This document shows, one piece after another, positions 1 to 9,251 of a DNA stretch of 64,000 nt (position 1 is its first letter; every line of letters starts with the position of its first letter). The notes under the pieces are model-generated. The model was given only the letters and a program-made list of their open reading frames with translations, was not told where the DNA came from and did no database searches. Origin of the DNA: Phycisphaerae bacterium (GTDB taxonomy: Bacteria; Planctomycetota; Phycisphaerae; Phycisphaerales; SM1A02); the NCBI GenBank assembly GCA_016795065.1, contig JAEUIU010000068.1, positions 1 to 64,000 of the forward strand, read 5' to 3'. The translations under genes and the position numbers were made by a program.

Positions 1-339
1 GAAGGCCTCACGCCCCCACTGGTTCAGACCGTATTGGGACGATCATTCGGAACCGTCCGCGATCCGTGCCGCCGACAGGCCAGTCTCAGTCGAGTCGCGA
101 CGCATGTCAACGGCTCACCTTCCAGTTCAGCACTTCCGTGGCCCAAAGATCGGACGGCCCGATCGGCGAAGACGTGCGGTGTGATGGACGGTGTGCAGGT
201 CGGAACCCCTTTCGCACTTGCAGCCGCATGACGGGCCAGAGCAGCACAATCCCAGACCTGGACATCCGAGATCGGGTTGGGATCAGGTTGCGATCAGGTT
301 GGGATCGGGCTGGGGTTCATCGCGGCCACGCGACCTGAC
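1..339. other. Non-coding left edge
   Basis: No convincing gene is visible. The open frames here are short, lack a recognisable domain and have no good ribosome binding site. The only structure seen is a short 11-bp tandem repeat near the right end. The segment lies downstream of the leftward CMD-family gene that ends at 340, so it may contain that gene's 3' region and the end of a gene outside the window. Confidence 0.5.
270..313. repeat. 11-bp tandem repeat, four copies
   Basis: Four consecutive 11-bp units follow the pattern GATCRGGYTGS: GATCGGGTTGG, GATCAGGTTGC, GATCAGGTTGG and GATCGGGCTGG. The array is in non-coding DNA just beyond the end of the CMD-family gene. No dyad symmetry suggests a terminator. 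Confidence 0.75.
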
Positions 340-897
340 TCACCGTCCGTATTCGCCGTGATAGGTCACTTGGAGTGCGTTGTTGAACAGGTTGAGCATA
401 GAGATGAGGCCGATCATGGCCGTCAGCTCGACGATCTCGGCATCGGAGTAGGCGCTACGCAGAGCCTCGAAGAGTTCGCCCGGAATCCGGTTGGCATCGC
501 GTTGAGCGGCGCGGGTGTACTCAACCGCCAATCTCTCCCGCTCATTCATGAGGCTGGGCGCATCAAGCAGGGCGAGCGGGTCACCCGCAGGATCGGTGAT
601 ACCCATCATCTTTGCGATCGAGATGTGGCTCTCGGTGCAGAACTGGCAACGGTTGTGTCGCGAGGCCTCGAGGATGATGAGTTCCTTCACGCGTCGTTCG
701 ACGACGCCCCCCGGATAGATCGCCTCGCTGGTCGCCGCGAATGCCTGCAGAATCTCAGGCCGCAGCGACATGGCCTGGAGCATTTCGACGGGGCGTTTCC
801 CCGCCGCCACGAGCCTGGCGCTCTCCGCAAAGGCGGAACTGCCGCTGACGACCGAGAACGCCCGTTGAAGTTGGTCTGGCTGAATGGAAACGCGCAT
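340..897 (-). CDS. Carboxymuconolactone decarboxylase / AhpD-like family protein
   Basis: A 185-residue cytosolic protein of the AhpD-like (CMD) fold. The family signature is present: Cys84-Gln-Phe-Cys87 followed by His91, the CxxC...H redox/proton-relay motif that supports peroxidase-type or decarboxylase activity in relatives. The preceding segment ELIILEASRHNRC and the C-terminal helix with NLFNNALQ also fit the family. The start at 897 (MRVSIQPD) was chosen because the in-frame extension to 984 is Arg/Gly-rich and unlike the family. Relatives are often annotated as peroxidase-related enzymes, but the substrate cannot be told. It is divergent from the FG-GAP gene starting at 1008, with about 110 bp between them. 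Confidence 0.8.
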   Translation of the reverse strand: MRVSIQPDQLQRAFSVVSGSSAFAESARLVAAGKRPVEMLQAMSLRPEILQAFAATSEAIYPGGVVERRVKELIILEASRHNRCQFCTESHISIAKMMGITDPAGDPLALLDAPSLMNERERLAVEYTRAAQRDANRIPGELFEALRSAYSDAEIVELTAMIGLISMLNLFNNALQVTYHGEYGR

Positions 898-1007
898 GGC
901 GTCGAGAGCGTACCGGCGGGAACCCCTCCCCGCAGGCTGTCGTCCTGCCGGAATTCGCGTTCCCCAACTCGACAACGCCTCCACCCGTTGTGGGGTGAAT
1001 CGACTCC

Positions 1008-2792
1008 ATGGCGTCCCGTACCTGCATCAACGTTCCAGTGTCAGTACTGGCGCTCATACTCTCGGCGACCCTCGGTGAGTTCACGCTCGCGTCGCCTTCG
1101 CCGGCACCGCCTGCATTTTCGAACCAGACCAATGCGATCGGCATCGGCATCAGCCATGCGACCTCCGGGTTCGCCGGTTCGGCGTGGGCGGGCGGTGGGG
1201 CAGTCGGGGACTTCAACCGCGACGGCTGGAGCGACCTCTTCATCCTCTCCGGCGGCAGCGGCAACCGTGCGGACTACCTCTTCATCAACAACGGCAACGG
1301 GACGTTTACCGACCGAGCCGCGCTGTGGGGACTGAGCGCGATCCATCGAGGAAAGTCGGCCTGTGTCGGCGACTTTGACGGCGATGGCTGGCTGGATCTT
1401 TACGTCACCAGCGCCGGGGCAATCGGGGTTCCCGCCGCCGGTCAGCACAAGCTCTATCGCAACAACGGCGGAACGAGCTTCACCAACGTGGCCGCCACTG
1501 CCGGGGTTGCGTTCGCCGATCCCACCACCGAAAGCGCTTGGACCAGCGTCTTCGGTGACTACGACCTCGACGGCGACCTCGATCTCTTCGTAGGCGGCTA
1601 CGCAGGGGCTCCGAGCTACAGCGAGCAACATCTCTTCCGAAACAACGGCAACGCGACGTTCACGGACGTCACGCCCGGAAGTGGCATTCTCAGTACCGCG
1701 TTGCCCATGGCGCCCAACGCAGCCCGATTCATCGACCTGAATGGTGACCGCTACCCAGAGTTGCTGGTTGTAGCCGATTTCAAGGGTCCCCTGTACGCAG
1801 GCTCTCGTTGCTTTCACAACAACGGTGACGGAACGTTCACCGACACGACTGTTGCCATGGGGCTCGGTCTTGAGGAATACGGCATGGGGGTGACGACGCT
1901 CGATGTCGAGAACGACGGACGGCTCGACCTCTACGTGACCAACATCGACCTTCCTCCCTCAGCGACTGGCAACAAGCTCTATCACGCGGTGGGCAACGGG
2001 ACGTTCACTCAGAACGCTGTGGCAGCGGGGGTCGCGGCGGGAAGCTACGGCTGGGGAAGCGCCGGCGTGGATGTCAATCACGATGGTTGGGAGGATCTGG
2101 TCGAAACCAACGGCGACGCCACGCCGGGGAGCGCGTTCTACGACGATCCTTCGTACCTCTGGATGAACAGCGGCGATGGCACCTTCATCGAGTCGGGGGC
2201 CGCATCGGGCCTTCTCTTTACGCAGAAGGGTCGGGCCCTGATGCGCCTGGACGCCGACAACGACGGGGATCAGGACATCGTCATCGTTCGCAACAACGGA
2301 CCCCTGGCCTTCTTTCGCAATGACCTTGTCCACGTCTCGGGCACCAGTTGGCTGCGCGTCTTCCTGACCACGGATGCGAGCTCAGGGCTGGCTCCCAATG
2401 GCTTTGGCGCGATCGTGCACGTGATGGCTGGAGGTGTGGAGCGGATGCGGGTGATCGATGGCGGCGTGGGATACCTCTCGACGTCGGAACTCTCCGCCCA
2501 CTTTGGTCTCGGAAGCGCTGGCACCGTCGAATCGGTGCGCGTGACCTGGCCAAACGGGCACGAGCAGACCCTCACCAATCTCGCCGCGAACCAGACGATC
2601 ACGATTGCCTACCAACCGCCATGTTCAGGCGACGTGAATGGTGACGGCAGCGTCGGCCCGGCCGATCTTGGCCTCCTCCTTGGAGCGTGGGGCACGCGGG
2701 GTTCGGGTGGCGCTGCGGATCTTGACGGCAATGGCGTGGTTGGCCCCCCGGATCTCGCGATCCTCCTCGGTGCGTGGGGTGGTTGCCCCTGA
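1008..2792 (+). CDS. Secreted FG-GAP/VCBS propeller protein with UnbV (ASPIC) domain and dockerin-like tail
   Basis: A 594-residue exported protein. Residues 1-28 form a signal peptide (hydrophobic VSVLALILSATLGEFTLA). From about 55 to 430 there are repeated FG-GAP/VCBS units with Ca-binding loops such as DFNRDGWSDL, DFDGDGWLDL and DYDLDGDLDL, which should build an integrin-like beta-propeller. Residues about 450-535 match the ASPIC/UnbV domain (WLRVFL, then LSAHFGLGSAGTVESVRVTWPNG). The last 56 residues carry two dockerin-like Ca-binding repeats, DVNGDGSVGPADLGLLLGAWG and DLDGNGVVGPPDLAILLGAWG. No enzyme motif is seen; a binding or surface role is likely. The next gene is a close paralogue 64 bp downstream. 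Confidence 0.88.
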   Translation: MASRTCINVPVSVLALILSATLGEFTLASPSPAPPAFSNQTNAIGIGISHATSGFAGSAWAGGGAVGDFNRDGWSDLFILSGGSGNRADYLFINNGNGTFTDRAALWGLSAIHRGKSACVGDFDGDGWLDLYVTSAGAIGVPAAGQHKLYRNNGGTSFTNVAATAGVAFADPTTESAWTSVFGDYDLDGDLDLFVGGYAGAPSYSEQHLFRNNGNATFTDVTPGSGILSTALPMAPNAARFIDLNGDRYPELLVVADFKGPLYAGSRCFHNNGDGTFTDTTVAMGLGLEEYGMGVTTLDVENDGRLDLYVTNIDLPPSATGNKLYHAVGNGTFTQNAVAAGVAAGSYGWGSAGVDVNHDGWEDLVETNGDATPGSAFYDDPSYLWMNSGDGTFIESGAASGLLFTQKGRALMRLDADNDGDQDIVIVRNNGPLAFFRNDLVHVSGTSWLRVFLTTDASSGLAPNGFGAIVHVMAGGVERMRVIDGGVGYLSTSELSAHFGLGSAGTVESVRVTWPNGHEQTLTNLAANQTITIAYQPPCSGDVNGDGSVGPADLGLLLGAWGTRGSGGAADLDGNGVVGPPDLAILLGAWGGCP

Positions 2793-2856
2793 CGGCATCC
2801 GCTTCCGGCGGGCATGATGCGAATCGGTTTCCCTTCCGTTGTCTTCGGAGATCTCG

Positions 2857-4608
2857 ATGCTGTTGAATCGCCCTCTCGTCGTGGCTGTTGCCGCTGTTGT
2901 CCTTCCGGCGTCCATCGCCTCGGCGGTCGACCCGGTCTTCTCGGTTCAGACCACCGCCGCGGGCGTCAATGTCTCCCACCTGACATCTGGGTTCACGCAG
3001 TCGCAGTACGCCGGCGGGGGTGCGGTCGGTGACTTCAACAACGATGGCTGGACTGACTTCTTCTTCATCTCGGGCGGGAGCAACAGCGCCCCGGACAAGC
3101 TCTTCATCAACAACGGCAACGGCACCTTTACCGATCGGGCCGCCGAATGGGGACTGACTTTGGTCCATCGCGGCAAGTCCGCCTGCGTGGGCGACTTCAA
3201 CCATGACGGCTGGGTTGATCTCTACGTGACCAGCGCGGGGCCGATCGGCACCACCGGACCCGGCCACCACAAGCTCTATCGCAACAACGGCAACGGAACG
3301 TTCACGAACATCGCCACAACCGCCGGTGTCGCCTTCGCCGATCCAAGCTCCGAGAGCGCTTGGACCAGCGTCTTCGGTGACTACGACCTCGATGGCGACC
3401 TCGACCTCTTTGTTGGTGGCTTCTCCGGTGCACCGAGCAACACCGAGCATCACCTGTTTCGTAACAACGGGAACGAGACATTCACTGACGTCACCGCCTC
3501 GATCGGCCTCTTCTCCGGCATCGGCCCGGTGGCCGCCCTCGGTGCCCGCTTCGCCGACATGGACGGGGACCGCTATCCGGAGCTCCTGATCAGCGCAGAC
3601 TTCAAGGGGTCCGGCAACTACATCGGAAGTCGGTATTTCAAGAACGACGGGGATGGCACCTTCACCGACATGACCACCGCCTCGCATACCGGCGAGGAAG
3701 AGAACGGAATGGGGCAGACGATCTGCGATTTCGACAACGACGGCAAGATCGATTGGTATGTGACGAGCATCTACCAGCCATCGATCAACTGGACGGGCAA
3801 CAAGCTCTATCGAAACCTCCAGCCGCACAATTACGGCCAGCTCGGTCAGTTCGTTGGCGTCAACGACGGGGCGTATGGCTGGGGCACCGTCGCGATCGAT
3901 TTCAACCACGACGGCTGGGAGGACATCGCCGAGACCAATGGCGACGCCTCGCCAGGGAGCCAGTTCTACGACGACCCGGGCAGGATGTGGGTCAACAACG
4001 GCAACTACTCCTTTACCGAGAAAGCAGCGACGACCGGATTCGTCCACAACATTAAGGGACGGGCACTGCTGCGCCTTGACTACGACAATGATGGCGATCA
4101 GGACGTTCTCATCTTCCGTAACAACGGGGCCCTGACCCTCTTCCGCAACGACCTGCGGGCGGGACCGTCGACGAGCTGGCTACGGATTTTCCTCGACACC
4201 AACGCCCATCCGACCCTGGCCGGCAACGGCATCGGTACCCGAATCGAAGTCACGGTTGGCGCGGTTCGCCGGACGCGACTGCTTGACTGCGGCATCAGCT
4301 TCCTCGGCACCTCCGAGCTCTCCGCCCACTTCGGGCTCGGATCGGCGACGTCGATCGATGAGATCAAGCTGACCTGGACCGATGGGACGGTGACGACGCT
4401 GCATGACATCGCCGTGAACCAGACGCTGACCCTCACCCCCGAATCGTCGGATTGCATCTCGGACCTCGATGGCTCGGGGTCGGTGAACGGGGCCGATCTG
4501 GCCTTGCTGTTGGGGGGTTGGGGGAGCGGTTCCTACGACCTCAACGATGATGGCGAGACGAATGCCGCCGACTTGGCGATCCTGCTTGGGGCTTGGGGCA
4601 GTTGCTAA
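2857..4608 (+). CDS. Secreted FG-GAP/VCBS propeller protein with UnbV (ASPIC) domain and dockerin-like tail (paralogue)
   Basis: A 583-residue tandem paralogue of the preceding gene, with the same order of parts: signal peptide (MLLNRPLVVAVAAVVLPASI, cut near Ser-Ala), FG-GAP/VCBS repeats (for example DFNNDGWTDFFF, DYDLDGDLDLFVGG), UnbV/ASPIC domain (WLRIFLDTNA... LSAHFGLGSATSIDEIKLTW) and a C-terminal pair of dockerin-like repeats ending DLAILLGAWG. The start at 2857 is supported by GGAG six bases upstream; an in-frame TTG at 2839 has none. Some stretches are nearly identical to the neighbour (HRGKSACVGDF, SAWTSVFGDYDLDGDLDLF), so a fairly recent local duplication is likely. Ligand unknown. 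Confidence 0.88.
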   Translation: MLLNRPLVVAVAAVVLPASIASAVDPVFSVQTTAAGVNVSHLTSGFTQSQYAGGGAVGDFNNDGWTDFFFISGGSNSAPDKLFINNGNGTFTDRAAEWGLTLVHRGKSACVGDFNHDGWVDLYVTSAGPIGTTGPGHHKLYRNNGNGTFTNIATTAGVAFADPSSESAWTSVFGDYDLDGDLDLFVGGFSGAPSNTEHHLFRNNGNETFTDVTASIGLFSGIGPVAALGARFADMDGDRYPELLISADFKGSGNYIGSRYFKNDGDGTFTDMTTASHTGEEENGMGQTICDFDNDGKIDWYVTSIYQPSINWTGNKLYRNLQPHNYGQLGQFVGVNDGAYGWGTVAIDFNHDGWEDIAETNGDASPGSQFYDDPGRMWVNNGNYSFTEKAATTGFVHNIKGRALLRLDYDNDGDQDVLIFRNNGALTLFRNDLRAGPSTSWLRIFLDTNAHPTLAGNGIGTRIEVTVGAVRRTRLLDCGISFLGTSELSAHFGLGSATSIDEIKLTWTDGTVTTLHDIAVNQTLTLTPESSDCISDLDGSGSVNGADLALLLGGWGSGSYDLNDDGETNAADLAILLGAWGSC

Positions 4609-4717
4609 GGAGTTTTCTCGACGGGTGCGACCGCTGCCGGCATCTGCGACTGGTTGACCTTGGCATTGTCCTCCTGCGCACGCGGAGGGCTCCACAGACA
4701 GCCAGAGGAGTTCTCGC

Positions 4718-7528
4718 ATGGTGCGGTTGTCCTGTCCGCTTTCGATGGTCATCCTCCTCTTTCTGGCGATGGGACCTGCGTCGCAGGCGGTCGCTCAGGT
4801 CACGCCCCGACTCGACCGCCTGGTCGTGCGGACTCGCTCGACCGAATCGTTCCAGCGCGAGGGTCTCTCCCGAAGCCGATCGGTAGCCCGCCATGAGGCG
4901 GCGATCGTGCGACTTGGCGAGCCGATCGGTTCGCTCGACGCGTTGCGTGCGGTGGTCGTTGCCCCGCCCGCCCGCGGAGCACCGATCGACTTTGCCAGGT
5001 CACTCGCAGCAACCGGCGACTACGACTTGATCGAGTTTGACCTGGAGCTTGCCGCTGCACGGGGGGCGGGCCCGCCGAACGACCCATTGCTTGCCCAGCA
5101 GTGGCACCTTGCCAAGATCAACGCCCCCATGGCGTGGTCGATCACGCTTGGCGACCCGGCAGTCGTCGTCGCCGTCTGTGACAGTGGAGTTGATCTGGAC
5201 CATCCCGACCTCGCGCCCATCCTCGTGCCTGGCTACAACGCCGTCGATCACCTGCCGCAGACAATCGGCGGCCTAGTGGACGGCCTGACCGATCACGGGA
5301 CCGAGGTCGCAGGCTGTGTTGCCGCGGCGACCGACAACGCGATCGGCATCGGCGGGTTGGGTTGGGATCTGAGGCTTATGCCGATCCGGGTCTCGAATCA
5401 GGCAAACGATACGGCCCTTCTCAGCGACATCGCGAACGGTGCCACGTGGGCGGTCGACCATGGGGCGAGCGTCGTCAACGTGAGCTTCAGTTCGGTCGAC
5501 ACCCAAATCGCCAGCGAGGCGGGGGCCTACGTCCGATCGGAGGGCGGTGTGCTGGTTTGGGCTGCCGGGAATGCGGCGGCTTCGCTTGGCGCGATCGACC
5601 CCGCGACGATCCTTGTGGTCGGGGCGACCGATGCCAACGACGGGCTGGCGAGCTTCACGAATGTCGGCGCCGCGATCGATCTCGTCGCTCCCGGGGTGGG
5701 CATCACCACAACGAAGCTCTTTACGCCGGGCGGGGGCTACGCATCGCCAAACGGGACGAGCTTCGCCGCACCGATTGTCTCGGGAGTGCTGGGGCTGGTG
5801 CGTTCAGCGAATCCGAACCTTAGCCCAGCCGCAAGTGAATTCATCGTGACCTCGACGGCGAAGGACCTCGGCGCGACCGGTGAAGACAATTCGTTCGGCG
5901 CCGGGCGCGTCGATGCCGGTGCCGCGGTCGCGCTCGCGGCCGGTGCCCTGAACCAACCGATCGCCCCGTTCGCCCAGCCCGATGCCATCTGGTCGCTGGA
6001 CGGTGATCTGTCGGTCATCGTGACCCCGACGTCCAATGACTTCGACCTCAATGGCGACCCGCTGACGATCGAGTCGTTCGATGCGGCGGGCAGTTTCGGC
6101 GGACGTGTCGTGCAGGGGCCGCCCACCGGCGAAGGACTTCCGACCCTGATCTACTCCGCACCACCCTGCTTTGAGGGCACGGACGAGGTCGCGTACACCA
6201 TCAGCGACGGTTCAGATGGATCTGACACGAGCGTCATTGCGGTGTCGACCGTGCGAGCGCCGACCTTTGCGCAGGCTGGCACGATGTCAACCCCAGGATT
6301 CGCCGTGCCCAAGTCGCTGGAAGCGGGAGACCTGGACGGTGACGGCGACACCGATCTGGTCGGCGTCTATTCGAGTTCGCTGGTCGCCGCCGCGGTCTTC
6401 ACTCGTGGGCCGGGCGGCTTCGTGTCGACGGCGTCGCTGGACCTGGCCGAGATAGCCATCTCCCAAGTGCGGCTGGGCCACGTTGGCGGTTCCACCCGCA
6501 GGGACGTGCTCGGCGTTGAGCAACTGACCAACCGGCTCGTAGTGGCGGTGGGGCTCGAAGGCGGTGGGTTCGCGCCTCCTGTCGTGACGACGGTTCCGTC
6601 GCCCACCTCGATCGTGGCTCAGAATGTGCTCGGGCAACCGCTCGACGCCAACCTCGACGGCAATCCTGATGTCATCGTCGGTTCAGGAGGGTTTCCCGCC
6701 CTGGTTCGCATGATGTTTGGCGACGGCAACGGCGGGTTCACGCCGGGACCAACGATCCAAACGCTGACCTCCACCGGCTTTCTTGAACTGGCGGATCTCA
6801 CCGGCGACGGGAAGGACGAGGTGATTGCAGTCGTCGACGGCATCGGCAAGGTGATGGTGCTGTCGATTGGGCTGGGTGGAACGCTGACCCAGCTCTCGAG
6901 CCAAGAAAGTCAGGCGACGCCAAGCGACCTGGCGATCGTGGACATCGATGGCGACGGCGATCGCGATGTGATCGTGAACAGCTCAGGCGTGATCGGGTCG
7001 GCCCCCGGCGCACGAATACTCACCAACACCGGCTCCGGACAGTTGAACCCACCGGTTCTGCTCCCCGGCACCGGGACGTTTCCGACCGGCATCGCCATCG
7101 CTGATTTCGATCGGGATGGAGACATGGACCTCGCCGAGGCGAATCTCTTGTCGTCAAACATCGGCATCCATCCGGGCTATCAGGTCGCAGGTTCCGATTG
7201 GCTGGCGCCGGTGGCGAGAGTGATCTCCGCCTCTCCGCCGGTGCAGGATCTGGTGGCCATGGACGAAGGCGGCGACGGCGGTCTCACTCTGGCGACGATT
7301 GCCAACACCTCCAACGGTCAACTCACCGTCCGCCTGTTCACGTGCACCAGCTCCCTGCCTCCTGCATCCGCGGCGGACCTCGATGGCAATGGCATCGTCG
7401 GTGCCAGCGATCTTGCCATCCTCTTGGGGGCATGGGGAACGCCGTTGGCGGACCTGGATGGCAGCGGCCTGACGGGTGCCGAGGATGTGGCGATTCTCCT
7501 TGGCTGGTGGGGCGAGAGCGCGTGCTGA
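4718..7528 (+). CDS. Secreted subtilisin-like serine protease (S8) with cadherin-like, FG-GAP and dockerin-like domains
   Basis: A 936-residue exported protease preceded by a strong ribosome binding site (GAGGAG, about 7 bases before the ATG). A signal peptide ends near residue 26 (SQAVAQ). The peptidase S8 domain spans roughly 110-405 with the complete triad: Asp155 in VCDSGVDLDHPDL, His193 in DHGTEVAGCVAA and Ser348 in NGTSFAAPIVSG. Residues about 420-520 look like a cadherin-like/tandem-95 domain (NDFDLNGDPLTI, YTISDGSDG). About 520-860 holds FG-GAP/VCBS units (DLDGDGDTDLVG, DIDGDGDRDVIV). The tail has two dockerin-like repeats (DLDGNGIVGASDLAILLGAWG and a degenerate second unit ending LLGWWG). 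It follows the two FG-GAP proteins with the same tail. Confidence 0.92.
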   Translation: MVRLSCPLSMVILLFLAMGPASQAVAQVTPRLDRLVVRTRSTESFQREGLSRSRSVARHEAAIVRLGEPIGSLDALRAVVVAPPARGAPIDFARSLAATGDYDLIEFDLELAAARGAGPPNDPLLAQQWHLAKINAPMAWSITLGDPAVVVAVCDSGVDLDHPDLAPILVPGYNAVDHLPQTIGGLVDGLTDHGTEVAGCVAAATDNAIGIGGLGWDLRLMPIRVSNQANDTALLSDIANGATWAVDHGASVVNVSFSSVDTQIASEAGAYVRSEGGVLVWAAGNAAASLGAIDPATILVVGATDANDGLASFTNVGAAIDLVAPGVGITTTKLFTPGGGYASPNGTSFAAPIVSGVLGLVRSANPNLSPAASEFIVTSTAKDLGATGEDNSFGAGRVDAGAAVALAAGALNQPIAPFAQPDAIWSLDGDLSVIVTPTSNDFDLNGDPLTIESFDAAGSFGGRVVQGPPTGEGLPTLIYSAPPCFEGTDEVAYTISDGSDGSDTSVIAVSTVRAPTFAQAGTMSTPGFAVPKSLEAGDLDGDGDTDLVGVYSSSLVAAAVFTRGPGGFVSTASLDLAEIAISQVRLGHVGGSTRRDVLGVEQLTNRLVVAVGLEGGGFAPPVVTTVPSPTSIVAQNVLGQPLDANLDGNPDVIVGSGGFPALVRMMFGDGNGGFTPGPTIQTLTSTGFLELADLTGDGKDEVIAVVDGIGKVMVLSIGLGGTLTQLSSQESQATPSDLAIVDIDGDGDRDVIVNSSGVIGSAPGARILTNTGSGQLNPPVLLPGTGTFPTGIAIADFDRDGDMDLAEANLLSSNIGIHPGYQVAGSDWLAPVARVISASPPVQDLVAMDEGGDGGLTLATIANTSNGQLTVRLFTCTSSLPPASAADLDGNGIVGASDLAILLGAWGTPLADLDGSGLTGAEDVAILLGWWGESAC

Positions 7529-7573
7529 GCCCCAGCGGCGGCGGCGTGCACAGGGTCGCTACACTGCCGCCCC

Positions 7574-8056
7574 ATGGCTTCCCTCGCCGTTCCGCCGGAG
7601 TCGACGATCACCTACGAAAGCCAAATCCCATACGACAGGGCCCGCATCCGTGCGGCTGCGATCTACTGCTCAGACGGCCGTGTCGGAGAGCACTTCGACG
7701 ACTTCCTTCAAAACGGCCTCGGCCTGCCGCGCTATGACCGCGTGGCGTTGCCCGGCGGCCCGGCCTGCCTTGCGGGACATCCGCAGGCACACCTGGAAGA
7801 ACAGGGTGTCGTGGACGAACTCAAGTTCCTCGTCGAGGTCCACGGACTGCAGCGCATCGTGCTGATTGCCCACCAGAACTGTGCGTTCTATGGCAACCGG
7901 CTCGAACTGAAGGAGCGACGCCTCGAACTCGTTCAGCGGGCCGACCTGGTCCGGGCAGCCGCCTTCGTCGCCCGGGTGACGTCTATCAACCGGATCGAAG
8001 CCTACTTCGCACGACATGTCGATGAGCGGATTCTCTTCGAAGCGGTTGAGGTGTGA
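7574..8056 (+). CDS. Short beta-carbonic-anhydrase-like protein
   Basis: A 160-residue soluble protein without signal peptide. It carries the two zinc-site motifs of beta-carbonic anhydrases at the usual spacing: Cys32-Ser-Asp34-Gly-Arg36 (family CxDxR) and His100-Gln-Asn-Cys103 after a hydrophobic strand (GLQRIVLIAHQNC; family HxxC). Cys32, His100 and Cys103 would be the zinc ligands and Asp34/Arg36 the catalytic dyad. It is shorter than typical enzymes (about 200-220 residues) and the Gly after the second Cys is replaced by Ala. It could be an active small carbonic anhydrase or a divergent relative. It converges on thiG with 24 bp between the stops. Confidence 0.65.
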   Translation: MASLAVPPESTITYESQIPYDRARIRAAAIYCSDGRVGEHFDDFLQNGLGLPRYDRVALPGGPACLAGHPQAHLEEQGVVDELKFLVEVHGLQRIVLIAHQNCAFYGNRLELKERRLELVQRADLVRAAAFVARVTSINRIEAYFARHVDERILFEAVEV

Positions 8057-8080
8057 GCTCGAGAGCGGGGCGTGAGGCTG

Positions 8081-8953
8081 CTACTCACCCGGGATGTAAC
8101 TGATCACGCCCTCCCACGGGCTCGATGCGGTCGCGTACTTCTTCATGGCGATACGCCCCGCGCGAGCGCCGAGGTAGCCCGCGTCGCAGGCCAGACGCAT
8201 CGCATGGGCCATCGATACCGCGTCCTTCGCGTGGGCGATGCCGGTGTTCAGGAGGACGCCGTCAGCTCCGAGCTCCATGGCCATGGTGACGTCGCTCGGC
8301 GTACCGACTCCGGCGTCAACGATGACCGGGTACTTCGCATCGCCACCGTGCTGCGGGTCCTTGAGCAACTCAAGGATGATCGCGATCGCGCTGGGGTTGG
8401 CGATGCCGCGCCCGCTGCCGATCGGGCTTCCGGCGGGCATGACGCTGGCCGCGCCGGCGTCGCGCAAGCGCACCGCCATGATCGGGTCGTCGCTTGAGTA
8501 GCAAAGGACGGTGAAGCCGTCACGCACCAACTCCTTGCACGCTTCGAGTGTCCCGACGGGGTCCGGCAGCAGCGTCTTCTTGTCGCCGAGGACTTCGAGC
8601 TTCACCCAGTTCGCTCCGCCATTGCCGAGCTGTTCGAGTATCTCGCGGCCGAGGCGGGCGACGCGGATCGCATCCTCGGCGTTGAAGCAGCCGGCGGTAT
8701 TCGGCAAGATGGTCAGGCGGGAGAGGTCGAGGAAGTCCAGGATCGATCGCCCTTGGGCGTCGATGAGCCGCTCGCGCCGGACCGCCACGGTCACCACGTC
8801 AGCGCCGCTCGCGTCGATCGCGGCCTGCATGGTCGGATAGTCCCGGTACTTGCCGGTGCCGACGACCAGGCGACTCTTGAGCGTGAAGGGTCCGACCGGC
8901 AGGGCGGGAATGGCGGGGGCGTGGCAAGCGATCGAAGAGGTCGAGGAAGCCAT
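8081..8953 (-). CDS. thiG: Thiazole synthase ThiG
   Basis: A 290-residue cytosolic TIM-barrel enzyme that makes the thiazole phosphate moiety of thiamine from deoxyxylulose 5-phosphate, dehydroglycine and ThiS-thiocarboxylate. Family hallmarks are [14 protein letters not shown] near the N-terminus, Lys118 in [10 protein letters not shown] (the Schiff-base lysine), [16 protein letters not shown], and [12 protein letters not shown] near the C-terminal phosphate site. The N-terminal 20 residues before the barrel are extra. An upstream ATG at 8974 would add seven residues; neither start has a strong ribosome binding site. It lies directly downstream of thiS in the same direction and is surely cotranscribed. 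Confidence 0.95.
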   Translation of the reverse strand: MASSTSSIACHAPAIPALPVGPFTLKSRLVVGTGKYRDYPTMQAAIDASGADVVTVAVRRERLIDAQGRSILDFLDLSRLTILPNTAGCFNAEDAIRVARLGREILEQLGNGGANWVKLEVLGDKKTLLPDPVGTLEACKELVRDGFTVLCYSSDDPIMAVRLRDAGAASVMPAGSPIGSGRGIANPSAIAIILELLKDPQHGGDAKYPVIVDAGVGTPSDVTMAMELGADGVLLNTGIAHAKDAVSMAHAMRLACDAGYLGARAGRIAMKKYATASSPWEGVISYIPGE

Positions 8954-9004
8954 GGAAGTCGTCCGTTGTGGCATTTCAGCGCGAGGTCGCGGTCAGCGTA
9001 TCGC

Positions 9005-9214
9005 TCAGCCGCCCCCCACCAGGGTCACGATCTCGACACTGTCGCCATCGGCGAGCTGACACTGGGTGTGGTCACGGCGTGGGATCAACTGGCGGTTCAC
9101 CTCGACCGCGCAGGCGCCGGCCGGGAGGCCCTGGCCTCGGAGCTCCTCGAGGAGTTCCGCAACCGTCTGCCGTTCCCGGATCTCATGACTTTCGCCGTTG
9201 AGCGTGATCCGCAT
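9005..9214 (-). CDS. thiS: Sulfur-carrier protein ThiS
   Basis: A 69-residue ubiquitin-fold sulfur carrier. It begins MRITLNGE, has the family core TVAELLEELRGQG and VEVNRQLIPR, and ends in the di-glycine tail (LVGGG) that is adenylated and thiocarboxylated to donate sulfur to ThiG. The start at 9214 fits the family length; the in-frame extension to 9274 is not conserved in character. It sits about 50 bp upstream of thiG. The activating enzyme ThiF, ThiC and ThiE are not in the window. Confidence 0.95.
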   Translation of the reverse strand: MRITLNGESHEIRERQTVAELLEELRGQGLPAGACAVEVNRQLIPRRDHTQCQLADGDSVEIVTLVGGG

Positions 9215-9251
9215 GACCTGAAGTGTACGTTCGGGCGTACGCTCCGGCATC

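Noticed and set aside
2599..4047. 482-codon minus-strand frame opposite the second FG-GAP gene
   Set aside because: Repetitive Val/Glu/Asp composition mirrors the FG-GAP repeats on the other strand; no start context or domain.
9215..9251. Possible TPP riboswitch upstream of thiS-thiG
   Set aside because: Only 37 bp separate thiS from the divergent gene, too short for the aptamer, and no thi-box was seen in the neighbouring coding DNA.
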